From the NCBI RefSeq assembly GCF_037911135.1, contig NZ_JBBLYU010000002.1:124001-188000 (forward strand): DNA of 64,000 bases, in the 5' to 3' direction. Numbering within the stretch: the stretch's first letter is position 1; each line of letters begins with the position of its first letter. The DNA comes from Phaeobacter sp. A36a-5a (GTDB taxonomy: Bacteria; Pseudomonadota; Alphaproteobacteria; Rhodobacterales; Rhodobacteraceae). This document shows positions 52,196-60,698 of the stretch, in pieces. A program made the position numbers and the translations under genes. The notes below the pieces were generated by a model. The model was not told the DNA's origin, made no database searches, and saw only the letters and a list, made by a program, of their open reading frames with translations.

Positions 52196-52489
52196 ATGAA
52201 ACTGGCAGTGCGCATACATGACCTGATAACCGTTGCGGCCGTTTTGTGTGCAACTGCCCCCATGGCATTTGCGGCTGGTGAATGGCCTGACGCGGGCGGA
52301 CCGGGCAATGGGAACGGCAATGGCAATGGTTGGGGCAATGGTTGGGGCAACGGCGGGGGCAATGGGAACGGCAACGGCAATGGCCAGACCGTGCCTGAGA
52401 TCGACGTCAGCGCAGGTATGCTCGCCGTGGCTGCGGTCGCCGCTGCTTTGCTTCTGAGCTGGGAGTTGCGCCGGCGCCGGTCTGTCTAG
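52196..52489 (+). CDS. VPEID-CTERM sorting-signal protein, Gly/Asn-rich
   Basis: 97 residues from the ATG at 52196 (GAGGAAAGTG upstream; GTG 52193 also possible). The signal peptide is residues 1-27 (ITVAAVLCATAPMAFA). Residues 37-63 are an almost pure Gly/Asn tract with two Trp. It ends with the VPEID-CTERM tripartite signal: VPEID (66-70), a hydrophobic helix (VSAGMLAVAAVAAALLLSW) and RRRR-SV. Such proteins are substrates of exosortase E, which is encoded convergently 44 bases away, so the helix should be recognised and the protein processed or anchored at the surface. The mature part is only ~38 residues, mostly low complexity, so a structural or spacer role is likely. Confidence 0.88.
   Translation: MKLAVRIHDLITVAAVLCATAPMAFAAGEWPDAGGPGNGNGNGNGWGNGWGNGGGNGNGNGNGQTVPEIDVSAGMLAVAAVAAALLLSWELRRRRSV
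52306..52386 (+). repeat. GGCAAT/GGCAAC short tandem repeat inside the VPEID-CTERM gene
   Basis: Repeats of GGCAATGG/GGCAACGG-like units encode the Gly/Asn tract. Such low-complexity runs can change length by slippage. Confidence 0.7.
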
Positions 52490-52533
52490 AACCAATGGCT
52501 GCCAGGGCGTCGCTTGAGTCAACCATTCTTGAC

Positions 52534-54165
52534 CTAGATAAGTGTCCAGTTCCCGGTCGCAAAGGCAACATAGGCGATCAGGGCATTTGCCACCATATGG
52601 GCCAATATGGCGGCCGGTAACCCGCCCCCACGCAGATATAGGGCGCCAAAGATTGCGCCAGCGGCCATACCAAGCGCGAAGCGGTCATGCATCAGACCGA
52701 ACAGAAGGCTGCTGACGACCAAGGCGATAACCGCCCGTAGAACCTGACCCTGCCCGGCCATGCGGCGCAGCAGATACCCGCGAAAGAACAGCTCTTCGAT
52801 GATGGGCACCAGAATTATGGTCCCGAGCAGGCGTGTCGCAATCCATAGGGTATCCCGGTGCTCTGTAATGTTGCCACGGCTGATGTCGGGTGTGGCCATC
52901 ACGATCCAGACGGCTGCAATTGCGGCCCCGGCGGTGATATCCATAGGGCGTGGCCTGTAGGCCAGCGCCCTAAGGGCAGGCCAGAACAACAGCAATGCGG
53001 CTGCCATCATTGCGGTACGCAGCGGATATCCGTCGGCAGGTTCTGCCCAGATTGCAGAAACCAATACGCCGCTCAGCATCATCACGACAAAAGGCACTAT
53101 GCTCGCGATCAGCATATCGGCGCGCAGCGGTGGCAGGTCGGCGGTTGCGGCGGCCACCCTAGCGGGGTTGCTCTGCAACCAGCGAGAGCGATGGGCAATC
53201 GCCAGGATCAGCAGCGCAAGACAGGTGAACATCAGCCAGCCGGCATAGCTGTGAAATCCGTTGACCGCATGTTCCGGTGCAATCCAGGCGCCGATCAGGA
53301 TCAGTATAGCGATACGCGCGACATTGAAGCCCCAGCTGAGCAGCAGAGCGGCGGGAAACAGGAACAGCCAATATCGTGTCTGCCTGAGATCGCGGCCCAT
53401 CAACAGCGCATAAAGCCCCATAAAGGTCGTGACGAGGGCAAACCCTTCGACGCCTGAGCAGGGTTCGCCGATCTCCACCAGAAAACCGTCGACACGGATC
53501 AGATGCAACGCCGGATCGGACCAGACAGTGGCACCTGAGTTTTCCAGAACCCATGTCACGAGGAGGAACGTCACCGACGTCAGCGCTTCTATGTTCCAGA
53601 TCGGCTCCATCATGCGAGTGATATCGGGCATGACCAGTGCCACAAGAAGCGCCAGGATCAGAGGCAGGCCGCAGCCGCGCAGCCAGACAACCCAATCTCG
53701 AAGTGGCATCAGGGCCAGCAGACCGCCTAGCCCGGCGATGCCGCCGCCTAGGCAGACCAGAATAAGGGTCGGCGAAATCCATGCGTTGATACCACTGGGC
53801 CCAAACAGGGCCAGCGGGACCAGCGCGATCAGAAGACCGACGAGGTTCAGGATAACTGCCGATGGGCGTTGCGAGGCGCGCCCGACAAATGCGGCCAGCG
53901 CAGTATAGGCGCTGCGCACCAGCACAAGATAAAGGCTGAGCACGGTCAACAACGCCAGCAAGCGCCCGGCGAGTGATCGCACGGTGGTGCAGGCCAGATC
54001 CGCGCCGGTGAATTTGCAATGCACATTGGCCAGCAGCTGGTAGGCGACCATGACAAGCAACAGCTCGGCAATCGCCAACCCGAGGATCAGGAATAACCGT
54101 CGGCTGCCCTTGCCCAACACCTGGTCGATAGGGCGCGACGGCTGTGGCTGATCAGATATCGACAT
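52534..54165 (-). CDS. xrtE: exosortase E fused to CPBP-family protease (XrtE)
   Basis: 543 residues with about 14 membrane helices. The exosortase half has the triad Cys236 (GEPCSGVEGF), Arg284 (NVARIAIL) and His305 (NGFHSYAGW), as in known exosortases. The C-terminal half is a CPBP (Abi/CAAX-like) intramembrane protease with EELFFRGYLLRRM (Glu457, Glu458, Arg462), FGLMHDRF (His493) and LAHMVANALI (His523, Asn527). This fusion is the exosortase E/protease form reported with VPEID-CTERM proteins. It would recognise and cut the VPEID protein at 52196. The 5' end overlaps the mipZ stop by 14 bases, so it is translated from the mipZ transcript. Confidence 0.92.
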   Translation of the reverse strand: MSISDQPQPSRPIDQVLGKGSRRLFLILGLAIAELLLVMVAYQLLANVHCKFTGADLACTTVRSLAGRLLALLTVLSLYLVLVRSAYTALAAFVGRASQRPSAVILNLVGLLIALVPLALFGPSGINAWISPTLILVCLGGGIAGLGGLLALMPLRDWVVWLRGCGLPLILALLVALVMPDITRMMEPIWNIEALTSVTFLLVTWVLENSGATVWSDPALHLIRVDGFLVEIGEPCSGVEGFALVTTFMGLYALLMGRDLRQTRYWLFLFPAALLLSWGFNVARIAILILIGAWIAPEHAVNGFHSYAGWLMFTCLALLILAIAHRSRWLQSNPARVAAATADLPPLRADMLIASIVPFVVMMLSGVLVSAIWAEPADGYPLRTAMMAAALLLFWPALRALAYRPRPMDITAGAAIAAVWIVMATPDISRGNITEHRDTLWIATRLLGTIILVPIIEELFFRGYLLRRMAGQGQVLRAVIALVVSSLLFGLMHDRFALGMAAGAIFGALYLRGGGLPAAILAHMVANALIAYVAFATGNWTLI

Positions 54166-54961
54166 CCACGCCTGGCAGATTCAGCGATTTCATCATGTCG
54201 CGCAGTTCCTGCCGTGCCGCGATGTTGGAGATATTCAGCTGTTTGACGCCAATATCCTTGAGGTCCAGCAGGGTCAGCCCGCGCGGAAACAACTCCCGGA
54301 ACACCACCCGTTCCGAAAATCCGGGGGCAACGCGGAATCCGATCCGTTTCGAAAGCATGGAAATCGCGCGTTCCATCTTTTCCTTGTTCACCATGCGCTG
54401 AGTGCCAACTCGATTTCGGATCACAATCCAGTCAATTGGTTTCAGGCCAGCCTGCGCGCGCAACTGTCGCGCGTTCCAGACCATTTCGGAATAAACGGAC
54501 GGCCCGGTGATCTTTTCACCCTTTTGGTCAGTATGCGCCAGGAGGTCGAAATCGACAAAACTGTCGTTCAGTGGCGTGATCAGCGTGTCGGCCAGGGAAT
54601 GGGCGACCTGACTGAGCCGGGTGTGCGAACCCGGGCAGTCGATCAGGATAAAGTCGTTGTTGGGTTCCAGCTCGGAGACCGCCGCAGACAGCCGGTGGTC
54701 ATAGATGTTCTCGCCGGGTTGCAGGCTTTCGGGATCGATTTCGGGCAGCTCATGCAGCTCCACCAGCGGCAGGTCCAGCGCGGCCTTTTCCATGAACGCC
54801 TTGCGGTTTTCCAGATAGCGCCCCAGTGAACGTTGACGCAAGTCGAGGTCCAGGGCGGCAATCTTGTATCCCAATCGGGCCAGGGTGGTTGCCACATGCA
54901 TGGAAACGGTGGATTTGCCCGCGCCCCCTTTTTCGTTGCCGACGACAATAATATGCGCCAC
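54152..54961 (-). CDS. mipZ: division-plane positioning ATPase MipZ
   Basis: 269 residues from a GTG at 54961 with GGGGGAAG six bases upstream; a TTG at 54976 is possible but would include that site. It is a ParA/MinD-type ATPase with deviant Walker A EKGGAGKSTVSMHV, and the MipZ blocks LDLDLRQRSLGRYLENR, LIDCPGSHTRLSQVAHSLADTLITPLNDSFVDFDLL. MipZ forms a gradient from the ParB-bound poles and inhibits FtsZ near them in alphaproteobacteria. Its end overlaps xrtE. Confidence 0.95.
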   Translation of the reverse strand: MAHIIVVGNEKGGAGKSTVSMHVATTLARLGYKIAALDLDLRQRSLGRYLENRKAFMEKAALDLPLVELHELPEIDPESLQPGENIYDHRLSAAVSELEPNNDFILIDCPGSHTRLSQVAHSLADTLITPLNDSFVDFDLLAHTDQKGEKITGPSVYSEMVWNARQLRAQAGLKPIDWIVIRNRVGTQRMVNKEKMERAISMLSKRIGFRVAPGFSERVVFRELFPRGLTLLDLKDIGVKQLNISNIAARQELRDMMKSLNLPGVDVDI

Positions 54962-55130
54962 GTTCGCTTCCCCCAATCACTGCGCAAAATACCGCGCATT
55001 TTGGGATGAGTATACTGCCCGCGCGAATCGATGGAAAGCGGGATATCCGCACGTTAGGCCCTGTTTTAGGGTCTAGGGTTCATCCCGCGTTAACCGGAGA
55101 GGGCGCTGCGCGGGCAGGCGTGGCACCAAT

Positions 55131-55161
55131 AAAAAACGCCGCCCAAAATGAGCGGCGTTTT
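55131..55161 (-). terminator. rho-independent terminator after rpmE
   Basis: On the minus strand AAACGCCGC and GCGGCGTTT pair around a 9-base loop and are followed by a run of T. It lies 25 bases after the rpmE stop. Confidence 0.88.
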
Positions 55162-55185
55162 CCGAAAGAACAAGACCGGATCGGC

Positions 55186-55407
55186 TTAGAAGCCCAGGCC
55201 TTCGTATTTTTTCTTGAACTTCGATACGCGACCACCGGCGTCCATCAGGCGGGTCGAACCACCGGTCCATGCGGGGTGCACGGTGGGGTCGATGTCCAGC
55301 GAGAGAGTGTCACCCTCTTTGCCCCAGGTGGAGCGCATCTTGAGGATGGTGCCATCGGTCATTTTGACGTCGATGAAGTGGTATTCGGGATGGGTGTCGG
55401 CTTTCAT
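55186..55407 (-). CDS. rpmE: 50S ribosomal protein L31
   Basis: 73 residues with the L31 start [20 protein letters not shown] and a basic end ([12 protein letters not shown]). It lacks the CxxC...CxxC zinc cysteines, so it is the zinc-free form. It follows rplS by 11 bases and is the last gene of its unit, before the terminator. Confidence 0.96.
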   Translation of the reverse strand: MKADTHPEYHFIDVKMTDGTILKMRSTWGKEGDTLSLDIDPTVHPAWTGGSTRLMDAGGRVSKFKKKYEGLGF

Positions 55408-55418
55408 GATACCACTCC

Positions 55419-55790
55419 TTACGCTTTGGCTTTGTAGTTTGTATCTTCTGCAATCCGTGCGGATTTACCGCGACGGGCGCGCAGATAGTACAGTTTCGCA
55501 CGGCGAACACGGCCGCGGCGCACAACAGTGATGCTGTCGATGTTGGTCGAGTGCAGCGGGAAAACACGCTCCACACCTTCGCCAAACGAAATCTTGCGAA
55601 CGGTGAACGAACCGGCGATGCCGGAGCCATTCTTGCGGCTGATGCAGACACCTTCGTAGTTCTGCACGCGCGAGCGGCTGCCTTCGGTCACTTTGTAGCC
55701 AACGCGGATGGTGTCACCGGCTTTGAAATCGGGGATCTCTTTCCCCAGGGCGGCAACTTGTTCCGCCTCCAACTGTGCGATCAGATCCAT
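55419..55790 (-). CDS. rplS: 50S ribosomal protein L19
   Basis: 123 residues from the ATG at 55790 with GGAGACC seven bases upstream; earlier frames are not conserved. L19 sits at the subunit interface. Blocks such as [20 protein letters not shown] and [37 protein letters not shown] are near invariant. It is transcribed with rpmE. Confidence 0.97.
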   Translation of the reverse strand: MDLIAQLEAEQVAALGKEIPDFKAGDTIRVGYKVTEGSRSRVQNYEGVCISRKNGSGIAGSFTVRKISFGEGVERVFPLHSTNIDSITVVRRGRVRRAKLYYLRARRGKSARIAEDTNYKAKA

Positions 55791-56089
55791 CGCAGGTCTC
55801 CTATGGTTGCTCGTGGTTTTGTCCACGAAGTTTTGCGCGGTTGCGAGAGCTCTTGGTCTTCATCGGGTCCCGCCATTTGCAGCCCGCCAGAGATCGTCCC
55901 GTTCTTTCCTGAGAGCGAGCTGACATCCCCCCAGATTGCCGAAGAAGGCGGGTCGGAGGTTTCATGATGCAACAGCACACCGGTCCATAGACGCAAAAGC
56001 GAATCCAGACAGGGGCCTTCTATGCCTGTTTTGCTGGCGGATCAAGAGCCCAGGTTCAGTCTGGGACCGGCCTGTCCACTTGCGGGCGC
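55791..56089. other. 299-base region between rplS and trmD
   Basis: I see no credible gene. A 71-codon frame on the minus strand (55781-55996) has no recognisable motif and would overlap rplS. The stretch likely holds the rplS leader, where ribosomal proteins often act on their own mRNA. No clear promoter was picked out. Confidence 0.4.
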
Positions 56090-56890
56090 TCACTCGGCCT
56101 TTTTGCGGTTCAGAAAGGCCTGCCAAAGGTCAGGGCGCCGCGCCTGCGTGATCTCTTCGCTCATTTTCTGGCGCCATTCAGCGATCTTGCCGTGATGGCC
56201 GGACATCAGAACATCAGGTATGGGGTGACCCTTCCAGTCTGCCGGGCGGGTGTATTGCGGGTGCTCGAGCAAGCCTGAGGAGAAGCTCTCTTCCTCGGCA
56301 GAGGCTTGGTTGCCCAAGACGCCTGGGATCAGCCGAACGGTGGCATCAATCATGGCTTGGGCGGCAATCTCGCCGCCGGTCATCACAAAATCTCCAAGGG
56401 AGACTTCCTGAATGCCATAGTGCTGCAAGACGCGCTCGTCGACACCCTCGAATCTCCCGCAGAGCAAGGTGACCCCGTCGCAGCGTGCGAGGTTCTGCAT
56501 CAACGCCTGATCCATCCGGCGACCGCGCGGAGACAGATAGATCAGGGGCCAGTTACCGGAGGTGCCTGTCATTGTGTGTTCAATAGCGTTGCCAAGAACG
56601 TCGGCCCGCAGGACCATGCCGGCGCCGCCACCTGCCGGAGTGTCATCGACATTGCGATGCTTACCGATGCCGAATTGGCGCAGGTCAATGGTTTCCAGCT
56701 GCCATAACCCTTCCTGCAACGCCTTTCCGGTCAGGCTTTCGCCAAGTATGCCGGGGAAGGCATTCGGGAACAGCGTCATGATCTTGGCCTTCCAGACGCC
56801 GACCAGATCCGGCGTCGGCGTCATCAGCTCGCGCGGTTTAAATGAGGGGCGAATGGCTTTGCGGCCATGAGATTTGTTTTGTGCACTCAT
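56090..56890 (-). CDS. trmD: tRNA (guanine-37-N1)-methyltransferase
   Basis: 266 residues. TrmD methylates G37 of tRNAs with SAM, preventing +1 frameshifting. The SPOUT knot is visible in YLSPRGRRMDQALMQNLA, LLCGRFEGVDERVLQHYGIQEVSLGDFVMTGGEIAA and LLEHPQYTRPADWKGHPIPDVLMSGHHGKIAEWR. The first ~33 residues are an extension before KIMTLFPNAFPG, where most TrmD start; relatives in this group share such extensions, so I keep the ATG at 56890. It is divergent from the kinase gene. Confidence 0.95.
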   Translation of the reverse strand: MSAQNKSHGRKAIRPSFKPRELMTPTPDLVGVWKAKIMTLFPNAFPGILGESLTGKALQEGLWQLETIDLRQFGIGKHRNVDDTPAGGGAGMVLRADVLGNAIEHTMTGTSGNWPLIYLSPRGRRMDQALMQNLARCDGVTLLCGRFEGVDERVLQHYGIQEVSLGDFVMTGGEIAAQAMIDATVRLIPGVLGNQASAEEESFSSGLLEHPQYTRPADWKGHPIPDVLMSGHHGKIAEWRQKMSEEITQARRPDLWQAFLNRKKAE

Positions 56891-56945
56891 GTGGTGCTGT
56901 TTAATCCAGTTAGAACGACACGCAATAAAAAGCTTTGGTGTTTGG

Positions 56946-57986
56946 ATGAATTCGGAAATGGCCCTTATTGTTACCGACCGTGAGTATCAGGCCGCAATCG
57001 ACGATGTGCAGGCGCGCGCAAAAGCGTTCTGGCCACGTATTGCGTCGGATCTAGGTCTGCCGCCCCATGGGGTCAGTTTTCGCAGACTACAGGTGCATAG
57101 TCGGCGCCAACACTGTCGCAGTGTGCTCGAGGTCAAAACGGCCAGTGGGCAAAGCTATGTCTTGAGGGCGGTTTTTGACGAAGCCAACGCCGCGCGGCAG
57201 ATCAGGTTTCTTGACCGGCATCAGCAAGCGGCGCTTGGCCTGCAATCGGTCTGCAGTGTGTCATCGCCTGACGTGCTGTGGCGAGATCAAGATAGTGCTG
57301 TGGTTTTGATGGACTTTGTCCAAGGGGATACCGCCTACCGCGAGCTGGCTATGACCGAATACGGGTTTGGTGACCGGGCAGAGGTTCTTCGACGGATTGG
57401 ACATGCGGTCGCTGAATTGCACAGGGTTTCGGATGCCGGAGATATGCAATTCTGGCCAAAACCGTTTCTGAAACAGGTCTCAGCGCGGGCGGAGGCGGTA
57501 CGTGCCGGGGAGTTCCAGGTCTTGAAGCCCAAGAGGTACCTGGGCCTCTGCGCGCTGCTTCACCGGGAGGCACGGCGCGCCCGTGCACAGACATTTCGTG
57601 GTGCATTGGAGCATGGAGATCTTCATCTACGCAATATCTTGATGTGCGATGGTGAGGTGTCATTCATTGACTATTCAAACCACGACGGAACATTCCCGCA
57701 GCGCGATATTGCCGATATCTGGTTGTCCAACTGCCCCGACCACCTGGCTGCAGAAGGGCGCGCGCCTGGTTTCGGAGGTGTTGCCAAAGCCGATTGGGCA
57801 GCATTTGAGGACGGCTATGGTGCAGAACTGACGACGGATCCGATCTTTAGGTTCTTCTTTACTTGGCGCCTGTTCAAGCTGTGGTCAGCGCTGGGCGGCA
57901 AACTATCGGAGCCGCGACAGAGAACAAAGGATCTCGGGGTCGCTGTTGAACATGTGCTGGAGCAGCTGTTGGCAGCTGAAGGCTGA
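56946..57986 (+). CDS. aminoglycoside-phosphotransferase-like kinase
   Basis: 346 residues from the ATG at 56946. The protein-kinase-like catalytic loop is FRGALEHGDLHLRNILM (Asp in HGDLH, Asn six residues on), followed by the metal Asp in VSFIDYSNHDG. The N-terminal lobe has RSVLEVKTASGQSYVLRAV. Members phosphorylate small molecules, such as choline, fructosamine or antibiotics. Resistance is only one possibility, and no resistance or mobile gene is nearby. It is the only plus-strand gene between rimM and trmD, which suggests insertion into that block. Confidence 0.82.
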   Translation: MNSEMALIVTDREYQAAIDDVQARAKAFWPRIASDLGLPPHGVSFRRLQVHSRRQHCRSVLEVKTASGQSYVLRAVFDEANAARQIRFLDRHQQAALGLQSVCSVSSPDVLWRDQDSAVVLMDFVQGDTAYRELAMTEYGFGDRAEVLRRIGHAVAELHRVSDAGDMQFWPKPFLKQVSARAEAVRAGEFQVLKPKRYLGLCALLHREARRARAQTFRGALEHGDLHLRNILMCDGEVSFIDYSNHDGTFPQRDIADIWLSNCPDHLAAEGRAPGFGGVAKADWAAFEDGYGAELTTDPIFRFFFTWRLFKLWSALGGKLSEPRQRTKDLGVAVEHVLEQLLAAEG

Positions 57987-57991
57987 CGGGC

Positions 57992-58495
57992 TCAGAATAC
58001 GCCGTCCGGCGGGTCTGCGATGATGCGTCCGCTGGCAAGATCGACCGTCGGCACCGCAGCCAGTGTAAAGGGCAGCAATACTGTTTTGCTGTCTGCCGGG
58101 AGGGCGACTTCCAGAAGATCACTGGCGCCGTGGTTCTGCACAGATTTCACGGTCCCCAGCAGGGTCCCGCCGGTGTCGTACACCTCCAGCCCCATCAGAT
58201 CGGTGTGGTAGTATTCATCATCCGGCAGGCTCGGCAGACGGTTACGCGGTGCAAACAGGCGGACCCCCTTTAGAGTATCGGCCTGCTCCTTGGTCTCGAT
58301 TCCGCCGATACGGGCGGTAAACCCGTTCTTGATGGCGCGGACCAAGGTGATCGTATAGGTCTGGCTGCCGTCTTCGGTGCTGAGCGGGGAATAGTCTTCG
58401 ATATCCTCGGGCATCGCACAAAAGCTCTTCAGCCGCACTTCGCCCCGCACTCCGTACGAGCCGGAAATGGCACCAACGCAAATCTGCTCAGTCAT
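57992..58495 (-). CDS. rimM: ribosome maturation factor RimM
   Basis: 167 residues with the N-terminal barrel [10 protein letters not shown]-type start ([21 protein letters not shown]) and the PRC-like C-terminal domain ([31 protein letters not shown]). RimM assists assembly of the 30S head by binding S19. Its start overlaps the stop of a small membrane protein gene as ATGA. It converges with the kinase gene. Confidence 0.96.
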   Translation of the reverse strand: MTEQICVGAISGSYGVRGEVRLKSFCAMPEDIEDYSPLSTEDGSQTYTITLVRAIKNGFTARIGGIETKEQADTLKGVRLFAPRNRLPSLPDDEYYHTDLMGLEVYDTGGTLLGTVKSVQNHGASDLLEVALPADSKTVLLPFTLAAVPTVDLASGRIIADPPDGVF

Positions 58496-58638
58496 TCAGT
58501 CCATCCTTTGCAGAACCGCGCAGCAGTCCAAGTGCCGCCCGCGAGTCCGCAGCGTTCTGTTTGGTAATTGCGTTCATATAGAACGCCTGCGGTAAAGGCG
58601 ATCAGAACAAAAACCGCAAGCCGTATCAATCGCCACAT
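58492..58638 (-). CDS. small single-span membrane protein
   Basis: 48 residues with one membrane segment ([19 protein letters not shown]) then a short Cys-containing tail ([19 protein letters not shown]). The ATG at 58638 is preferred over a longer frame from 58740, which overlaps bluB. It overlaps rimM by 4 bases and so is translated with it. I do not recognise a named family; the two cysteines, 14 residues apart, may form a disulfide in the periplasm. Confidence 0.65.
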   Translation of the reverse strand: MWRLIRLAVFVLIAFTAGVLYERNYQTERCGLAGGTWTAARFCKGWTE

Positions 58639-58645
58639 GGGCGGA

Positions 58646-59287
58646 TTACCGAGTTTCGATCGGCAATGCGTTGCGACGGGTTTCCCAACCCAGTTGTTCC
58701 AGTTCGGGCGTCTTGGACATCCGCTCCGGGTGACCAACACAGAAATAGCCGATCAGCTGCCAGTCCGCTGGCACATCCAGATCCCTGTTCAACCGTTGTG
58801 GTTCAAGGATGGATACCCAGCCCAGCCCCAGCCCTTCGGCGCGCAAGGCCAGCCAGAACAGAGTCACGGCGGTGACCACCGAATAGCGACGCATCTCCGG
58901 CATGGTGCCGGCGCCCAGCTTGTGACCTTTTGTGGTGGAATCGTCGCAGTAGATCGCCAACTGAACCGGTGCTTCGCGCATGCCGGAAAGCTTCAGTTTG
59001 GCGTAGCGTTCGGCCTTGGCTTCGGAGAAACCCGCTAGCGCTTCGGCGTTTGCGCTTTCAAAATTGGCAAGTGCGGCGGCCCGGGCTGCGTCACTTTCGA
59101 CGCGAATGACCCGCCATGGTTCGCTGAGACCCACGGAGGGAGCCAGCTGAATGGTGTCGAGACAGCGCGCAAGCACTGTCTCGTCCACCGGATCAGAGCG
59201 GAACCGGCGCACATCGCGCCGGACACGCATCAACAGATCAAGTTGCATGCGGAAGTCTTCAGAGAATGAATTGTCCCGCATGTTCAT
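58646..59287 (-). CDS. bluB: 5,6-dimethylbenzimidazole synthase (BluB)
   Basis: 213 residues from the ATG at 59287 with GGAG ten bases before. It is a nitroreductase-fold flavoprotein with RRDVRRFRSDPVDETVL, LAPSVGLSEPWRVIRV, GHKLGAGTMPEMRRYSVVTAVTLFWLALRAEGLGLGWVSIL and GYFCVGHP. These blocks separate BluB, which breaks up reduced FMN with O2 to make the lower ligand of cobalamin, from ordinary nitroreductases. It begins four bases after the rpsP stop. No other cobalamin gene is in the window. Confidence 0.87.
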   Translation of the reverse strand: MNMRDNSFSEDFRMQLDLLMRVRRDVRRFRSDPVDETVLARCLDTIQLAPSVGLSEPWRVIRVESDAARAAALANFESANAEALAGFSEAKAERYAKLKLSGMREAPVQLAIYCDDSTTKGHKLGAGTMPEMRRYSVVTAVTLFWLALRAEGLGLGWVSILEPQRLNRDLDVPADWQLIGYFCVGHPERMSKTPELEQLGWETRRNALPIETR

Positions 59288-59291
59288 CAAC

Positions 59292-59651
59292 TTACTCCGC
59301 TTCTGCAGTCGCTTCAGCAGCTTTGGCTGCTTTCTCTTCAGCACGTTCCTGGGCTTTCTTGCCCGGGGTGCCTTTCTTAGGGTTGTTGCGTTCAACCTTA
59401 GCGCGTACGCCGGCGGATTCCAACATGCGAGCGATACGATCTGTGGGCTGGGCGCCCTGGTCCAGCCAGTGCTGCACACGCTCCATGTCCATTTTCACGC
59501 GCTCTTCGCTGTCTTTCGGCAGCAGCGGGTTGTAGGTGCCCAGCTTTTCGATGAAGCGACCATCGCGCGGCATGCGGCTGTCGGCAGCCACGATGCGGTA
59601 GAAGGGACGCTTTTTCGAGCCGCCGCGGGCCAGACGAATTTTCATTGCCAT
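59292..59651 (-). CDS. rpsP: 30S ribosomal protein S16
   Basis: 119 residues. The S16 core [40 protein letters not shown] is near invariant. Residues ~85-119 are a Lys/Glu/Ala-rich tail, longer than the E. coli protein and typical of alphaproteobacteria. It lies 41 bases after the chorismate mutase gene. Confidence 0.97.
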   Translation of the reverse strand: MAMKIRLARGGSKKRPFYRIVAADSRMPRDGRFIEKLGTYNPLLPKDSEERVKMDMERVQHWLDQGAQPTDRIARMLESAGVRAKVERNNPKKGTPGKKAQERAEEKAAKAAEATAEAE

Positions 59652-59692
59652 GGGTTCAGTCTCCTTTAATGGCGTTTGCAGGGAAGTCCCTG

Positions 59693-60001
59693 TTATTCCT
59701 GGTGTTTCTTGTGGTGTCGGATGACTTCCTGAATAATGAAATTCAGGAAAGCCTTGGCGAAATCGGGGTCCAGGTCGGCCTGTTTCGCCAGGTCTTCGAG
59801 CCGTGCGATCTGCGCTGTCTCACGCGTCGGATCGGACGGGGGAAGGTCGTGTTCTGCCTTGAGTCGGCCCACCGCCTGGGTGTGCTTGAACCGCTCGCCC
59901 AACGTGTAGACGAGGATCGCATCGAGGCGATCAATACTCTCGCGGTGGCCTTTCAGCAACGCCGCTGCGCGGGCGACGGGATCTTGAGTCTCTGTCGTCA
60001 T
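59693..60001 (-). CDS. chorismate mutase (AroQ class)
   Basis: 102 residues from the ATG at 60001 with GGAG upstream; a GTG at 60013 also exists. It is an all-helical AroQ-type domain: [47 protein letters not shown]. Chorismate mutase makes prephenate for phenylalanine and tyrosine. It stands alone rather than fused to prephenate dehydratase, and sits between ribosomal and GNAT genes. Confidence 0.9.
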   Translation of the reverse strand: MTTETQDPVARAAALLKGHRESIDRLDAILVYTLGERFKHTQAVGRLKAEHDLPPSDPTRETAQIARLEDLAKQADLDPDFAKAFLNFIIQEVIRHHKKHQE

Positions 60002-60058
60002 TTCTGGCTCCACAAGGCAATGAAGGCATATCGCATCAGGCAGCGTTGGGTGAATAGA

Positions 60059-60661
60059 TCAGTCAAGCGCCCAACCCTCCGGTTTGAACATGGGATCTGC
60101 GTAGTGGCTTATCTCCATCTCGATCCCATGGGACAACTGGCTGTTTTTGAGCGCTTCTGGTGCGGGATGCCTGTAGACGGCGTCGTTGCCATCAATGGTT
60201 GCGGCGTCCTGGTCCTTCTTGGCACCCAGCCGTTCGGCAAGACGGATCGAATCCAGGTTCTTGGGGTCAATATAGCTGACCGCCCCATCCCAGCCGAGCG
60301 TATTGTAATAGTAGTTCCGTGCCGCGTGGGTTGCTTCCAGCGCATAGCCTTTACCTGCTGCATCGGGCCAGATGATCCAGGCGATCTCACGCTCGGGCCA
60401 GCCAGCAGGCATCCAGCCACCGGCCATGCCGTAAGTTTCCTCGGTGGTCTTATCGTGGATCATCCACATGCCAAAGCCACGCACCTGCCAGTGGCCGATT
60501 TCGGCGGCATAGAGCATCCAGGCCTCATAGGGGTTCAGTGGACCGCCCATGAAACGCGCACGATAGGAACTGAACGTGGCTTTGAAGTCGGGATAATCCA
60601 CGGCTTCCGGGCCACGTAGAATCAGGCGCTTGGTTTCGATTACGGGGATGGACGATGGCAT
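60059..60661 (-). CDS. GNAT family N-acetyltransferase (RimJ/RimL-like)
   Basis: 200 residues from the ATG at 60661. The start VIETKRLILRGPEAVDYPDF and the acetyl-CoA region IIWPDAAGKGYALEATHAARNYYYNTLGW, with SYIDPKNLDSIRLAERLGAK, are those of the Acetyltransf_3 group that modify ribosomal protein N-termini or other amines. It is one of several related genes here and ends like its neighbours (YRHPAPEAL). The substrate is unknown. Confidence 0.85.
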   Translation of the reverse strand: MPSSIPVIETKRLILRGPEAVDYPDFKATFSSYRARFMGGPLNPYEAWMLYAAEIGHWQVRGFGMWMIHDKTTEETYGMAGGWMPAGWPEREIAWIIWPDAAGKGYALEATHAARNYYYNTLGWDGAVSYIDPKNLDSIRLAERLGAKKDQDAATIDGNDAVYRHPAPEALKNSQLSHGIEMEISHYADPMFKPEGWALD

Positions 60662-60698
60662 CAGATGCCCCCCGCGCTGAAGTCGCAGTGGCAATAGA

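Noticed and set aside
52306-52386. Short repeats resembling a CRISPR or satellite
   Set aside because: They are in frame and encode the Gly/Asn tract of the VPEID-CTERM protein; there are no spacers.
56946-57986. Antibiotic-resistance phosphotransferase
   Set aside because: Only the general kinase fold is seen; no specific resistance motif or mobile context supports resistance.
59645-60619. Plus-strand open frame of 324 codons
   Set aside because: It runs antisense to the chorismate mutase and a GNAT gene, both with firm family motifs.
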